Origin: Pseudopyrenochaeta lycopersici
Lineage: Eukaryota > Ascomycota > Dothideomycetes > Pleosporales > Pseudopyrenochaetaceae
Assembly (NCBI GenBank): GCA_003313425.1
Contig: NHZP01000071.1
Coordinates: 124,001 to 188,000 of the forward strand
DNA: 64,000 bases
Direction of reading: 5' to 3'
Part shown: in pieces, positions 35,766 to 48,337 of the stretch
Layout: the number at the start of each line of letters is the position of its first letter
How positions within the stretch are numbered: position 1 is the first letter of the stretch
The notes under the pieces: generated by a model
What the model saw: the letters and a program-made list of their open reading frames with translations, nothing else
What the model was told of the DNA's origin: nothing
Database searches by the model: none
Translations under genes and position numbers: made by a program

Positions 35766-37020
35766 GGGACGACGACAACTATAGTAGCGGGTCGCCGTAA
35801 TTTAGCAATAGTAACAACAAGGAGGAGTTCAGGACACTCCTAACCTTTTTTCTACTATTCTCCTCCCTGCCGCCTACACCTGCGCTATAGCGGTCGCTAT
35901 CACCCTCGCCTCTTTAAGACGGGCGCGCAGGTAGGGAGGAGGACGTTTTTAAAGATTAGCAGTTAGGTAGAGAGGAGGAGAGGTAGGTAGAGGAGTAGGA
36001 GGAAGAGATTGATCTCTATACTGTCCTTCTATTATAAGCTAACTTTATATGTAACTTTAGTTCTATACTAATAATCTGTAGGTTAGCTAGCAATCTCTCT
36101 CTAGCTCCCTCCCCTGCCCCAGCGGTTCCTGCTAGTAGGCCTAGCACATTAGCTCTAGCTAATAGGCCTAGTTTATTTGCGTAGTTCTAATAGGCCCAGA
36201 CAGCGCTAATTACGAGGCAGCTGTAGGCGTACGTTATCGCGGGCTGGGCACTACTAACGTGGCGATAGCAACATTGTGAGCCTAGTCGCTGGTATTATAC
36301 TAGCAATGCTGACTATAAAGCTCTGTTAATAATAGGGCAAGCTATTACAAACTATATTAGTCGCATTATAGAGACTAAGTTAGGTAAGCAGCTCTTTAAC
36401 AACTAACGTTGCTAGTAATGCTAGGTAAATAATAAGGAGTACTAGGTCTATCGTGCCGACGCGTCCAAGCACGTGTCGCACGTTACTCTAATTTGTGCTC
36501 GCTGTTACTGTACACCCTATAAAGGTAGTTATAGCAGGTTAACTAGGCAGCAGTGTAAGCGGAGTAACTGCGATAACCCTCCTCCGCTATACTTTAAGTA
36601 ACTAGCTCCTAAGTAGTTGTCTTAGGTTAGCAATAGTATTATTAGTAACGTTGTTAGAAGGTGTAGTAGTGTAATCTGTTATTCTTCGCAGCGTTAGTTT
36701 CTAACCTACCCTAGTTAGTTGGAGTAGCTGTATAGCGAAATAAGCTAGGTGTTGGTAATAGGCTTATGTTGCAAGTTCGCAGTAAGCCTACTGTAGCAGG
36801 TCTGTCTACAGGCGTGTAGAGGGCTTGTGCGGGACTAGAGAGTTTAGTTATATACCTAAATTAAAGGATATAATAAAACTATTCTTCTGCTCTTTTGTAA
36901 TATCTTATAACTAATAATAAAATATACTAATATTAATAAGCTGTAAGCGAGAGAGAGAGAGAGAGGCGCTAAGAGTAAAGAGAGTCTTATATTTACTAGC
37001 GAGCCTTAGCATAATTCTCA
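35690..37020 (+). pseudogene. Decayed reading frame with CxxC motifs, family unknown
   Basis: A plus-strand frame stays in register for more than 1 kb with no indel needed. It is interrupted by stops that look like RIP products of CAG, CAA, CGA or TGG. It runs from a Thr/Pro-rich start (PAPVPILKDGDDDNYSSG) through acidic/arginine-rich text (GREEDVFKD, EEEIDLYTV) to a cysteine region near 36410-36560 (RC, then CARCYCTPYKG and further Cys). The spacing suggests a zinc-binding module in the living protein. I do not recognise it securely; small fungal CxxC families such as DUF3716 are one possibility. It lies between minisatellite arrays 2 and 3. A GA microsatellite sits at 36949-36965. Confidence 0.55.
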
Positions 37021-37023
37021 GCT

Positions 37024-37218
37024 AGTAAGAACTCCTAGAAACTTCTGCTAACTCCTACAAACTCCTAAGCTAATTAGTGAGATTAACAGGGTTATAGTTA
37101 GACTGGCAGTGCTGGTTATCCTACCAACCCTAAGGCTGATAGAAGGTAGCCCAGCCTGAGCGTATCCAGACTCCTAGCAACTCCTGCAAACTTCTGTAAA
37201 CTCCTGCAAACTCCTAAG
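37024..37218. repeat. Minisatellite array 3 (forward)
   Basis: Two clusters of AACTCCTACA/AACTCCTGCA units (37028-37070 and 37160-37215) around a CTGATAGAAGGTAGCC segment, the same composite as in arrays 1 and 2, in array 1 orientation. Confidence 0.85.
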
Positions 37219-37284
37219 CTAATTAGTAACATTAGTAGGGTTATAGTTGAACCGGTAGTACTAGTTATCCTGCAACCTCATAGA

Positions 37285-38960
37285 GACTCTAGCGAGACTT
37301 AATCCTGTTCTACTAGGTTAAGAGTCTTAACTGTTTGTATAAGAGTATAATTAAGTACAACATCGTTAACAACGTTATATCTACTATGCAAGGCTTCTGC
37401 AAATACACTAATATTAATAAATGTGTCCTCCTCTTCATCTATTATAGGCAGTCGTAGCAGTGTAAGTGCCTAGTTAACATACTAGCGATTAAACTAGTAA
37501 ACTCTCTCCTCTAGTACCTCTATCCTAAGGCTATAGATATCGTGTGACTTGAATATTATAGACAAAGTAAGGTTAAGGGCCTCTCGCGTAGTAGCGTAAC
37601 CTAAAGTATAGACTGTCTAAGCTAGGAGAAACATGTCTAAAATAGCTAAAGCTGAGGAATGAGATAATAATATAGCTTCGCTATAAAGGTCTTTAAAACG
37701 AGTACAAAGACCAAGGAGCTATGTGCTATATAAGGCTGTCTGCTAAAAGGTAATCTTAATATTATGCGTAGAGTTCTTTGCGTTCTAAAGATTAATTTTG
37801 CAGTTACAGTTAAGATGCTCTAATAATAAGTTGATAGGTTTAAAGGTTGTATCGCGCCTAACCTAGTTAACTAAACTAGATAACAGTATTACTCGCTGTA
37901 ACTCTAGTGTATTAGCTACTAACAGCTGCTACTAATAATATAATATCTCACGCCTGTAGTTATGCTAAGCAGCGCTAAAGAATATAATAATTAATAGGTT
38001 AACTATTTGTTAGAGTAACCCTATATTACTACGTTTAACAGCCTGTTAAACAGTAAAGAATAGCTTAGCCTCTTAGAGAAAGCGTATTATCGTTTAGAAG
38101 TCTGTGTCTGCGATTAGATCTAACTAGGTAGCCCGCGTAAAGACACTCTATCTAATCTCTTTAACTATACTAAGGAATTGCGTAGCTAAGAGCGACTAAA
38201 TAGCTGCACTTATAGGCTCTATGCAACCTATACTATCTATATCTCTGTTTAGTACGCCTATGCGTTGTATACTAGCATAAAATATAGCTGTAATCCTTAA
38301 GGTAAACCCTTATGCGACGATAGGTTCTATAAGGTAGTACTTAATACTGTTTTAATCTGTTTACGAGCGGCCCTAGCGAGTAGCGTCTCTAGAGATACAG
38401 TGTATATTAGACTCGCCTTAGAGTACAGGTGCCTAGTGCGTTTAAACGAGGGTATTTAACAGGTTTATTTAGATATAAAACTAAGCAGGAACAGCATCTA
38501 ACTACTGCCTACAGTTATACGCACGACTAGTACGACGTTACTCCTCTTTAACTGCACAGATACAGTGCGTAGTAAGCTAGTTGCTATAGATAAGGAACAG
38601 GCAACTAGAGAAATTATTACAGATATTAGGTTAACTAGATGCCTCTAGGTGTAATTATTATAGAAAAATACTATTATAAACTGCGTACGTTCCTTTAATA
38701 GTACCCTTATCTACTATAATACCTGTAAACTAGAAAAACTTAGTCTTATAGGGAGGAAGTCTCTCTATTATAGGAAACTCTAGGTACTAAGACTCTTACT
38801 CTCCTAAAAACACCTAGGATATAGTAGCTTTATATAGCCGCTTAATAGCGTCTATAATAAGGCTCTGCGATATCTAGGGCCTAATCTTATTAGATCTAGT
38901 TATACTTAGACTAAGAATAATATCTCGTAAGCCTAAGGGTATAGTTAGATTATGTATGCT
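37285..38960 (-). pseudogene. Decayed large reading frame, resembles fungal DUF6589 proteins
   Basis: The minus strand keeps one frame for about 1.6 kb, with stops mainly TAG/TAA at likely former Gln/Trp codons. Readable pieces include NRDIDSIGCIEPISAAI, TQFLSIVKEIR, SVFTRAT, FKPINLLLEHLNCNCKINL, LLGLCTRFKDLYSEA, FKSHDIYSLRIEVLEERVY and DEEEDTFINISVFAEAL. From memory this resembles the uncharacterised fungal family DUF6589; that link is not certain and no function is known to me. It lies between arrays 3 and 4, which are in opposite orientation. Confidence 0.6.
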
Positions 38961-38974
38961 TAAAGTAAGCCTAG

Positions 38975-39194
38975 TGTCAGATATGAGGCACATATCTAGC
39001 GGTGGTTGGATCAGATGTGCGCACAATGAGGTGCGACGCTAGTGCGACGCTACCGGTAGAGGAAAATCACACGTGAGGAGCGGCGAGTTAAAATCAAGCT
39101 CAGCCCCTCCAGAAGATAGAGAGCACAATCAATCAACAATGATCATCATCAAAAATTCATCATAGATCAAGCCGAATAGTCCTTGAATCTGACA
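38975..39194. mobile_element. Solo LTR, unmutated
   Basis: The 220-bp sequence begins TGTCAGATATGAGG and ends GAATCTGACA. A 5-bp duplication CCTAG flanks it (38970-38974 and 39195-39199). It keeps many CA and TG dinucleotides, in contrast to its surroundings, so it inserted after, or escaped, RIP. Its ends resemble those of the copia LTRs at 57340 and 62774, but the middles differ. Confidence 0.88.
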
Positions 39195-39375
39195 CCTAGT
39201 TATAGGTATATTATCGCAGATAATATATACAGTAGTCATAAAAGAGCGGTATATAGGAGTGTGGCTAGCTTATTTATGCTGTTTTTAATCTATAAAATTA
39301 ATATTATTATACGTAATAACAGCTTAAGGGTTGTGCGCTCGCTTTAATAATTCGCTCTATCTACTATTAGCACCC

Positions 39376-39698
39376 TAACTAGCATAGGAGTTAGTAGGAG
39401 TTAGTAGGAGTTAGTAGGAGTTTATAGGAGTTTACAGGAGTTTACAGGAGTTAACTAGAGTTATAAGAGTTTAGATAAGCCTAGGAGCTTACAAGAGTTT
39501 ATAAGAGTTTGTAAGAGTTAGTAAGAGTTTAGATAAGCTTAGGAGCTTATAGGAGTTTACAGGAGTTTATAAGAGTTAGTAAGAGTTAGCAAGAGTTTAT
39601 ATAGGCCTAGGAGCTTACAGGAGTTTACAGAAGTTTATAAAAGTTAGTAAGAGTTTAGATAGGCCTAGGAGCTTAGAGGAGTTTACAGGAGTTTATTA
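39376..39698. repeat. Minisatellite array 4 (reverse)
   Basis: Units of GTTAGTAGGA, GTTTACAGGA and GTTTATAAGA with interspersed CCTAGGAGCTTA. This is the array 2 orientation, with G-to-A changes. With array 3 it brackets the DUF6589-like relic. Confidence 0.87.
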
Positions 39699-39955
39699 TG
39701 TTAGCAGTAATAGTAGGGCTATAGGGTAGCTCTTATAAAGTACGTACTACTGTAAATTAAGCTACCTTCTATATAAGTATGTTTATATAATAGTAGCTAT
39801 AGTAGAGACTAAGGCTGTAGAGGGTCTCTATAACACGCTAGTGTACGCCAGATCTAAGCAAGTACATGTTAAGGCATAAAGACAGGGTGTTAGAGTTCTT
39901 CAAAGTCTAAGAGAAGTACACCATGCTAGTAATAGTATACATACGCTAGTAGATT
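39699..39955. other. TA-rich flank of gypsy element 1
   Basis: RIP-mutated text. It joins to 46697 and beyond if the gypsy element and one ACGTC copy are removed. No protein family was recognised. Confidence 0.4.
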
Positions 39956-39960
39956 ACGTC

Positions 39961-40210
39961 TGTTATGGGCGAAGAGGCCTAACTAACGAGTGTGCATTTG
40001 TCCTATACTACAGAAGGAGAAAGATAGAGAAGAGGTTACAGGTATCCTTAGAGGATATATATATATGTTCGCACAAGTAAAGAGGAACGTACTCCTCTAG
40101 CTACTAACTTATACGAGCTAATAAGAAAAAGGGGTAGAGAAGATTAAGGAGTTCTTTCCCTGTGCGATAGTAGCAAAGCCTCTCTTACTTAAAGGGCGCA
40201 GCCTATTATA
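39961..40210 (-). repeat. Gypsy 1 3' LTR
   Basis: 250 bp, beginning TGTTATGGGCGAAGAGG on the plus strand. It is more mutated than its partner: the far end reads TATTATA against CATTACA in the right copy. Confidence 0.92.
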
Positions 40211-40239
40211 ATACCCTCCTCCTCCTTAAATAACTGTAT

Positions 40240-43200
40240 TACTTCTTTATACGTAGTTTAACCTTAACCTTATACTTATATAAGTAGCGTTATATTATCG
40301 TGCTGCAAAAGTAGAGATATTACGTGTACTTTTTCTTATTTATTTATAAGCAATTTTCCTCCTTTACCTATTATTATTACCTAATAACGTAAAGTAGAGG
40401 AGAGGTTAGTTATTTGCTCGCTCGTGCGCATATAAAGAGCTTTTCCTCTAACTCTTTCTTCCTCTTTTACTGCTTAACTTTAACTTGCTTGCGTACGACT
40501 CGTCTTCCTATTATTACTAACATGCCTCCTAAAGCAGCTCCCTTAGCTAGTTAGCCTAATTGCGGTGTGTGTAGTCCTAGTAGTTATAGCGGTAGTGTAA
40601 ACTATCTTACTTATACAACTGCTAGCAATATTATATCTACGCACGCGGCTGCTAGGGCTAATATTACTTAGGTTACTTACGCTTAGCTTACTTAAACTGC
40701 TCCTAACTAAACTTAACCTGCTAGTATTATTATTCCTGCTGCTTAGGGTAATACGTCTCTTCTCCCTACTAACTACGTAATCTAGTATATTCTAGATACT
40801 CTAGTTACAGACGAGTTTTACTGTCTCTTTATAACTGCTTCTATACATCTTATTCCTCTTTTCTTTTCTATATCTAACGTTATTTAGCTTAAGCTAGTTC
40901 GCATTACTAAATCCTTCCTTTATCCTATTAATTAATCCCTATATAATACTTAGTAGGGCTATAGTTTTAATAATTTCTCTCCTATTATTGCTTGTTATAT
41001 AATTAACACTTAGTAACTCCTCTCTAGTTATTAATCCTACCTTAAAGCCTACCTTATCTATAGCTACAGTTCTCTTAACGCTAACTTCTATTCTAATAAC
41101 TATGCTAAGGCTATATAAGAGTATTATACGTTTACAGCCTTTGCTAGGTGTATCTCTATTACTAGTAAGTAGAGCGGGGCTTACTCTAATTACGTGTGGC
41201 AGGATTATAGTGCGTCTTATATAGCTAGGCGTACTCTACCTCTCCTACCTTCTAACAGAGTCTCTGTTCTTTAGCGTAGTTAAGGTTAAGGTTAAGTCCT
41301 TACTAAGCCTAAGGAGGATAAACGTTTCTTAGACGTCTTAGGTTAGAGGGCCTTGTACGGGGTTAGTTAGCTTATGCTAGCTTATTTCTCTAACCTTTTA
41401 GTAGTTTCCTAGATAGTAGCCGTACAGGCTGTATATAAGTCCTCTATTTCTTATAGGCTTCTATAGTAATAAGATTCTCTTCTAGCTCCTAAGTTAGGTT
41501 ATAGTACCCCTCCTATTTTACATAGAACTTGTTATGTTAATTTCGTAAGCGCTTATCTTAGATATTCTTAATTACTTATTTAAGGTAGTCTTCCTATAGG
41601 TTGTCGTCTCGTACGACAATAGCAGCGGGGTTTAAGTTGTTAGTTTATTGTGATAGGAAGAGGTCTTTAGCAGCTAGTCTTAGCTTCTCTATATAGTACG
41701 ATTTAGTTCTCTATAGTACATAAAGCTTAACCTAATAGGGGTCTCGTACGTAGGCGACTTAGTACTTCTTACTTTTCTAGTTAAGTTTCTTACTTCTACG
41801 TGTAGTTTGTACGTGCCTAAGGTCTAACTATACCTAGTCTCTAACCTTATACTTAGGAGCTAGGCGACGTGTCTTATTCGCCTATACTTCCTATTATTAT
41901 TAAGCGTGTGTTATAGCTAAGATAGCCTAGTTAGTAGCTTATTTTAGCGTTTATATAATACTTTCTACTTATTTACTAGGGGGTGTTACTCTATTAAGTA
42001 GGTTGCTGCTAGCTAATTTTTTAGGTAGCTCTAAGAAGGGCGGGTTTGGATAGCTGTATAGATAGAAGAAAGGAGTAACGCCTGTAGAGGAGTTTATATA
42101 AGTATTTAGTATTAGCTTAAGGATTAGGTATAGTGTTACTTAGTTATTCTAGTCGTAGTTATAAAAGATTTAACTAACTGCTTTAATATTACTATTCGCG
42201 CGTTCTGTAGTACCGTCTGTTTGTAGGTAGTAGGCTGTTAACAGGTTCCTCTGTACTCCTAAGAGTTTGCAGATTTTTCCCTATAGTTTGCTTATAAATT
42301 GCGTGCCCCTGTCTAATATAATAGACCTAGGGAGCCTGTAGTAGCAGAAGACTTCTTGTATAAATACTTAGGCTATATTATCTGCTTTAATTATCTTAAG
42401 TAGGATTAGTATTACGCCTTTACCTAGGCGGTCTTTAACTACTATTAAGTTAGTGCAGCTAGACAACAGTAGTAGACTAGTAATAAAGTTAACTATTAAG
42501 TCTTACTACGTACAACTAGGTACTAGTAACAGGCGTAGGTATCCGTGCTTACTGTCTCTCTACGGGGTGCTTTATCTATATAAGCTGCAATTCCGTATAA
42601 ATTACCGGACGTTTTCACTTATACCTGGCCAGTACTAGGTACTAGCTAGCGTGCAGTACGTTTCTTCTCTTCCTAGGTAACCTGTTTGCACAGCTAGATG
42701 TGCTTACTAGATAATTCCTGTACGAAGAGGTTTATTTTTAGGCACTTAGATCCTAGATCTCTATTAGAGCTTTCTCTCTAAGTTAATTATGCAATCTCCT
42801 AGTAATATAGTAAGTTTCTTTATTATGCTAGGTAGCGACCTAGCACCTAGCTTTATAGCGTTGTAGACTTCCTAATAGGTTAAGTTATCTTGTATAGCTT
42901 AGTCCTAGTGTTTAGTAATTAAGTCCTTAAAGATTAGAGCTTTTAGTAGGGACTTAGCTATAATTAAGCTGTTAAGGGTTAACGTAGGGGTTTATACAAC
43001 CTCTATAACTGTTATATCTTACTATTAAGCTAGCACTAATATAATAAACTCTCTGCTTACTAGGTAGCTGTTGTCTGTTCCTTATAGTAGGTCCTAGTCC
43101 CTTCTAGATAGTGCGTCTACTTTAGTGTTCTCCTTGCCTAGATAGTACTATAGCTTTATATTATTAAACTATAATAGGTAAACTAACCATTATACGTGTT

Positions 43201-46200
43201 ATTCTATTATCTTTTACTTCTTTATAAAGTACTCTAGGTTCTTATAGTTCGTAATTACTTTAAATTCTTATACGCTATAGAGTTCTACGTCCTATTTATT
43301 TAGGTATATAATAACTACTAGTAACTTCTTATTATAAATTAGGTAGTTACTCTTATATACTAGAAATTTCTTTAAGAGGTAAGCTACTATATAAAGGGTT
43401 TTCTACTTATTTTCTTATAATAGTACCCTGCCTATAGTAAAGCCTAAAGAGTTATATTCTACTATTATCTATTATTTAGGTAAGAAAGTAGTAAAGACTT
43501 TATCTACTAAGAATACATCCTTAAGAGCTTAGAAACTCTACTCTTATTCTATATCCTATAAGAATTTCTCTTCTTTTCTTATAGCTATATAAGAGGCTCT
43601 ACTAGTTAGAAGAAGTTTAAGATAAAGCGTCTATAAAAGTTAGTAAACTCTAGAAATTTTTATACGCCTTTAACTAGTATTAGGGCCCCCTATTCTTAAA
43701 TAGCTTAGACTTTCTTAAGGTCTATAGATATACTTTTCTATACTTCTAAGATAAAGCTAAAGTACTTTATACACTAAATATTAAACTTATATTTACTTAG
43801 TTCTAGGTGTAGTCCTACTTCTTATAAGTAATCTAATACTTTTTATACGTAGGCGTAGTACTAAGAGAAGGATCCTTTAGTAAAGATAAAGATATTATCT
43901 AAGTATATAGAGGTAAAGTTATCTAAAAAGTCTTATAAGGCCTAGTTAATATACCTCTAGAAGGTACTTAGTGCATTTACTAAGCTAAAGGGCGTTACTA
44001 GCTACTCGTACGATCTAAATCGTATTTAAAACGCAGTTATCTATTCTAATCTTTTACTTATCCTTATCTTATAGAATACTGTAGTAATGTCTAGCTTAGT
44101 ATACTATATAGTTTATCTAATTTAGTTTAACGTCTTACGTATAAGAGGTAGTAGGTAACAGTCCTTCTTAGTTAGGGCGTTAAGAGCTCTGTAGTCTACA
44201 CAGAATCGTAGTCCTCCTCCTAGCTTACGTACAAATAGTACAGGTAAGGCTGCTAGTAAGCTACTTACACGGATAAACCCTTTATCTAGGAGGTCTAATA
44301 GCGTCTTCCTTAGTACTAAGAGTTTATCTCTTAATATTACGTAGAGAGGTCCGTACAGTATCTCTAGCTTCTGTCTATCCTTCTCTTCTAACTCTATTAC
44401 GTAGTCTTATTATAGGCCTTACTATAAGGGTAGCTTATTTCCTTCCTTAGGTAGGAACATCTTTAGATAAGGTCGTGCGTAAGCTAGTAAGGCGTTATAT
44501 ATTTCCTACAGTATTTTCTAGACCTTTAGGCGTAGTGCTTTCTTAATATCCCTTAAGCTTATAGTAAAGATTTAAGTCTTACTATAGCTTTATCTGTAGT
44601 GTCGTACGTAGTGTTAGAAAGCTACAGCTAATACTAGCGTACAGCTAAAGTCTAGGGTAGCGTATTCTGTACTACGTACAGTAACCTTATATACTTTTAA
44701 GTACAGAAGTTTCTTCTCTACGTTAATAACGCCTTTAATACTCTCTAACTAAGTCTTCTTAAAGATTATATTATATTAGTAAGTAGTTAAGGTAACGTAC
44801 GCAGCTGCGTGCTGCTGTATTCCTCCTACGTCTAATAAAAATTTAGTAACGTATAATACTATACTCTTTTATTCGTTTACCCCTTTAATCTTAATAAGGA
44901 GGATCTTAATACGTAGTAAGTTTAAGTCTCTTACAAGTTTCTTACTTAATAAATAGTAGGTGTAGTAACTATTATTAATTATAGCAGTAGCTAGTTATAT
45001 AGAATTAATAATAACATTTATAGATATAGGTTTTATAGTTACTAGCTATAGTAAAAGTAACCTTATTATATGTATAGGGTTTTAGACTTATACAGGCTCT
45101 AGCACACAACTTCGTGCTAGAGCTACTCTTTTCCTTTGTCCAAGGAGGATAGGGATTCTGTTACTTATTTAGTAGTTACAGATGCAACCTTTATAAGTTT
45201 TACAGGTTTATTAACCTATCTCGTATAATAGCCTTCTTAGCTGTTTAATAACTTTATTGTACACTAGGCTACTTAGTAGTTGTGTAGACTGTACCTTAAA
45301 CAGGCGCTGTTCTCTTTTCTTTCTTCAACCTATTTACGTGTTCCCTAGAATTCTTTTCTAGGTTTCGCATAGAGCTAGTAAGCTCCTATAGAAGTTATCT
45401 AGTCTATCTTATTATTATCTTTTTAAGTTATTAGTTAGCTCTGTGTGTTATACGCGTCGCCTATATAGCTCTTACTTATAGTAATTCTCTCTATAGCTCT
45501 TAAATTTTCCTAGGTTACCCTAGTCTATTATATAAACTCTTTATACGTTTCTCTAAATAGTAGTTAATAACCTACTTAGGTCCTTAGCAGCTTACTATTT
45601 AAGCTGCTCTTAAGATAGTTAATCTTCTAAATATAGCTTACGTTGTCTAACCTAGCTTTAAGGAGCTTAAGGTTAAACGCTTAGACATAAGGGTTAAATT
45701 CTGTTCTTCCTTACTTAGTTATATAGAGGTATTTAAGGGCCTTCTCTCTAGCTGTAGGGTCCTTAAAGAAGTTATTAAGGTAGGACTATAGCTTAAGGAG
45801 GGATAGCGTTGCTAGCCTATTTATAAGGTTTATTATATATAGGCTAAGGGCGTTAAACGCTTAGCCTATCGTACGAGTGATAACGTAATTTACTCTGCTA
45901 TTATCGTCCAGGTAGGCTACACAGTCTCTGTACAGCTTTGCTTAGACCTTTATTTTCTATTAAAGATATTACTTATGCGAGCCTTTCTTAAAGACTTCTA
46001 TATTTAGCAGTCTTAGTTTCCTAATCTCTTATACGGGAGAGTCTTACTATTCTATTAAAAAGGGGGTAGAGACCGTGCGTACTGTCTGTGCACTGCTTAA
46101 TTCAGCAACTAAGTTCTTTAGCTCCTAAACTTAGTTCTGTAATAACTCGTACGGCTAGCTCTGCTATTAACTAGCTAACTCGTTAAGGCTGTCTTATAAG

Positions 46201-46400
46201 GAGTTAACTGTTGCTAATAGATCTTCTACTAAGGGTTAGTTATTGCGTAGTTGTTGGGGGTCGTGCTGATGCAACTGGTGTTACTAAGGTGCGTGCTGGT
46301 GCAGCTGGTGTTGCTGCTGTCCTAAGGCTCCTGTCATCTGCATCTGGTGCTCTTATTGTTGTAGCTCGTACGCTTATTAGTTTAAGGGCCCTTAGTGTCT
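40240..46400 (-). pseudogene. Gypsy 1 gag-pol relic
   Basis: The minus strand near 44097 reads KLDITTVFYKIRIS, and further on PFSLVNALSTF and YLDNIFIFT (43905-43880). These match the reverse transcriptase core of Ty3/gypsy proteins, with the YxDD motif changed to YLDN. LHLELSKYK follows, as in that family. Stops are numerous throughout, mostly TAG/TAA. Gag, protease and integrase are presumably on either side, but I did not pin them to residues. Confidence 0.8.
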
Positions 46401-46437
46401 GTCTATTATTTTTTTAGGTTGTTAATCTTTCTCCTTA

Positions 46438-46691
46438 TGTTATAGGCGAAGAGGCCTAACTAACGAGTGTGCATTTATCCTATACTACAGAAGGAGAAAG
46501 ATAGAGAAGAGGTTACAGGTATTCTTAGAGGATATATATATATATATATTCGCACGAGTAAAGAGGAACGTGCTCCTCTGGCTGCTAACTTATACGAGCT
46601 AATAAGAAAAGGGGGCAGAGGAGATTTAGGAGTTCTTTCCCCGTGCGATAGTAGCGAAGCCTCTCCTGCTTAAAGGGCGCAGCCCATTACA
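46438..46691 (-). repeat. Gypsy 1 5' LTR
   Basis: 254 bp, ending CATTACA on the plus strand. It contains a longer TA run (46533-46550) than its partner, which explains most of the length difference. Confidence 0.92.
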
Positions 46692-47571
46692 ACGTCCTAC
46701 TTCCTAAAAGAAGCATACGATGGCTGCCGCTAACAGGAATTACTAAGTAGTTGTTAGAGGAGCGTATACTATATTAGCGCTGTTACTTTTATAACCCTAG
46801 CTACCTATGCAAAGTTAAGCTAATCTAGGCTTATATTAAGCTTAAACTTTAAGAATAGCAACGTTAATATAAGCCTATCTAACTTAAGCATACAACAGCT
46901 ACTTATAGATTTGTCTTAGCATATGTTATAAGACTATAGGACTCTTAGGGTTTGGCTTAGAGCAGCGCGTCGGTCTATCTGTCTATAATATTAACGCATG
47001 CGAGGAAGGTTAAAATCTCCCCTGTCTACGCCTACCTATACCTCTATAAAGTCTTTAAATAACTACTATAGGGACTGTAGTGTTTTAATAATAGCTTTAA
47101 TCTTATGCTGTTTAGATATCCTAACGTAAGAAGTACTCTCGCCGTCGCGGTCACTCTCGTGGTTATCTACGTCCTCTATAAGTTTATCTCTATCTAACTT
47201 AGTATTATAGTATCGCCCGCGCGGGATAGGCGACGGGCTAGGGCTCCTGGCGTCGCTAGAACTTAGCGATATAAGTATAGAGGGGGGTTCAGACAGCGGG
47301 CTGGAGGGGGTAGATAGCGACGATAGTAGTAGGGGTACAACAGTAGTATGTATTAATAAGTGAGTTAATTCTGACATATTTAATTCCATGCTATTAATTA
47401 CGCGTAATTATAAAAGTGTTAAAAGTTATAGTAGTTACAAAGTACTAGGTAGAACACAGGCGTATGCGGCCTTATATAACGGAGTTAAGCTTACTTATAA
47501 GCCCGTCCTATTTTTCCTTAGACGCTCTAGTAAGCTTTGCCCTGCCGGCGGCGACTTACCCTCTGATTAGC
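46692..47571. other. Flank of gypsy 1 with a 107-codon minus-strand frame
   Basis: The only open frame of note is 47389-47066 on the minus strand. It starts MELNMSELTHLL and contains LSEPPSILISLSSSDARSPS and a charged tail. Its Ser/Pro-rich N-terminus recalls N-terminal leaders of fungal transposases, but no catalytic motif is visible. I treat it as a probable transposon fragment broken by gypsy 1. Confidence 0.4.
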
Positions 47572-47626
47572 CTAGGAGTTCTTAGGAGTTCCTAGGAGTT
47601 CTTAGGAGTTCTTAGGAGTTCCTTAG
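47572..47626. repeat. Minisatellite array 5 (reverse)
   Basis: Five or more units of GGAGTTCTTA / GGAGTTCCTA. It is short and regular, related to arrays 2 and 4. Confidence 0.8.
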
Positions 47627-48337
47627 CGTGCTCAAATTAGGTATAGGCAGTAATCAAAGCTTGCTAGAGTGTCTGATTTATGAGATAACAGGTCGCTGCC
47701 AAGTGTCAATGCGCAGCGGTTCCTGTGCCGGTAACGAGGCTCACCTCGTAACGCCCGCTCCTCAACAATAGCACGATTTATTCAACACCACGTATCTCAA
47801 CCAATATGGACCCAGTTATAGATGCGCTTACAGCTATCAACTCCTTAGAGTCTATAGAAGACATTAATTACACAAAATTAGCGAATGCCTATGGCGTTGA
47901 CCGTAGAACAATCGCAAGGCGGCACTAGCTTATTTTAACCTCGCGAGAAGTTAAAGCTTAAAATTAATAAAATCTCTATCTACACTAAGAAAAGGAGCTT
48001 ATCTCGTATATTATCTAGCTTACTAAGTAAGGCCTACTGCCTAGTAAGGCTATAATTTAAAACTTTACGTCTTAAATAGCTAAAAAAGAGATTAGAAAGA
48101 ACTAGGTTAATTACTTTATTAAGCAGTATAGTATCTATCTTATCTCTTAATATATAGTTAGTATAGATAATAGCTACTATAAGGCTAGTTCCTTTAATAA
48201 GTATAGCTTTTATTTTAAGCTTTTAGATAATAAGATTAAGTAATATACAATAGAAGCTTAGTATATATATAATATAGATAAAAAGGGGTTCCTATTAAGA
48301 GTAATAAGTAAGTTAAAAAGAATATTTAGTAAGACCT

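Larger units (their letters stand above)
39961..46691 (-). mobile_element. Ty3/gypsy LTR retrotransposon 1, RIP-mutated
   Basis: The 6.7-kb element has LTRs 39961-40210 and 46438-46691 and a 5-bp duplication ACGTC at 39956-39960 and 46692-46696. The polypurine tract AAGGAGGAGGAGGG (minus strand, about 40213-40226) next to the left LTR makes that the 3' LTR. The reverse transcriptase also reads on the minus strand. Interior frames are full of TAG/TAA. Confidence 0.93.

Noticed and set aside
35584..35778. 64-codon Val-rich minus-strand frame
   Set aside because: It is the antisense shadow of ACC/CCG trinucleotide repeats; the decayed frame on the other strand explains the region better.
46211..46673. 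Two 68-codon plus-strand frames
   Set aside because: One is antisense to the gypsy 1 gag region and the other spans its LTR; neither is a gene.
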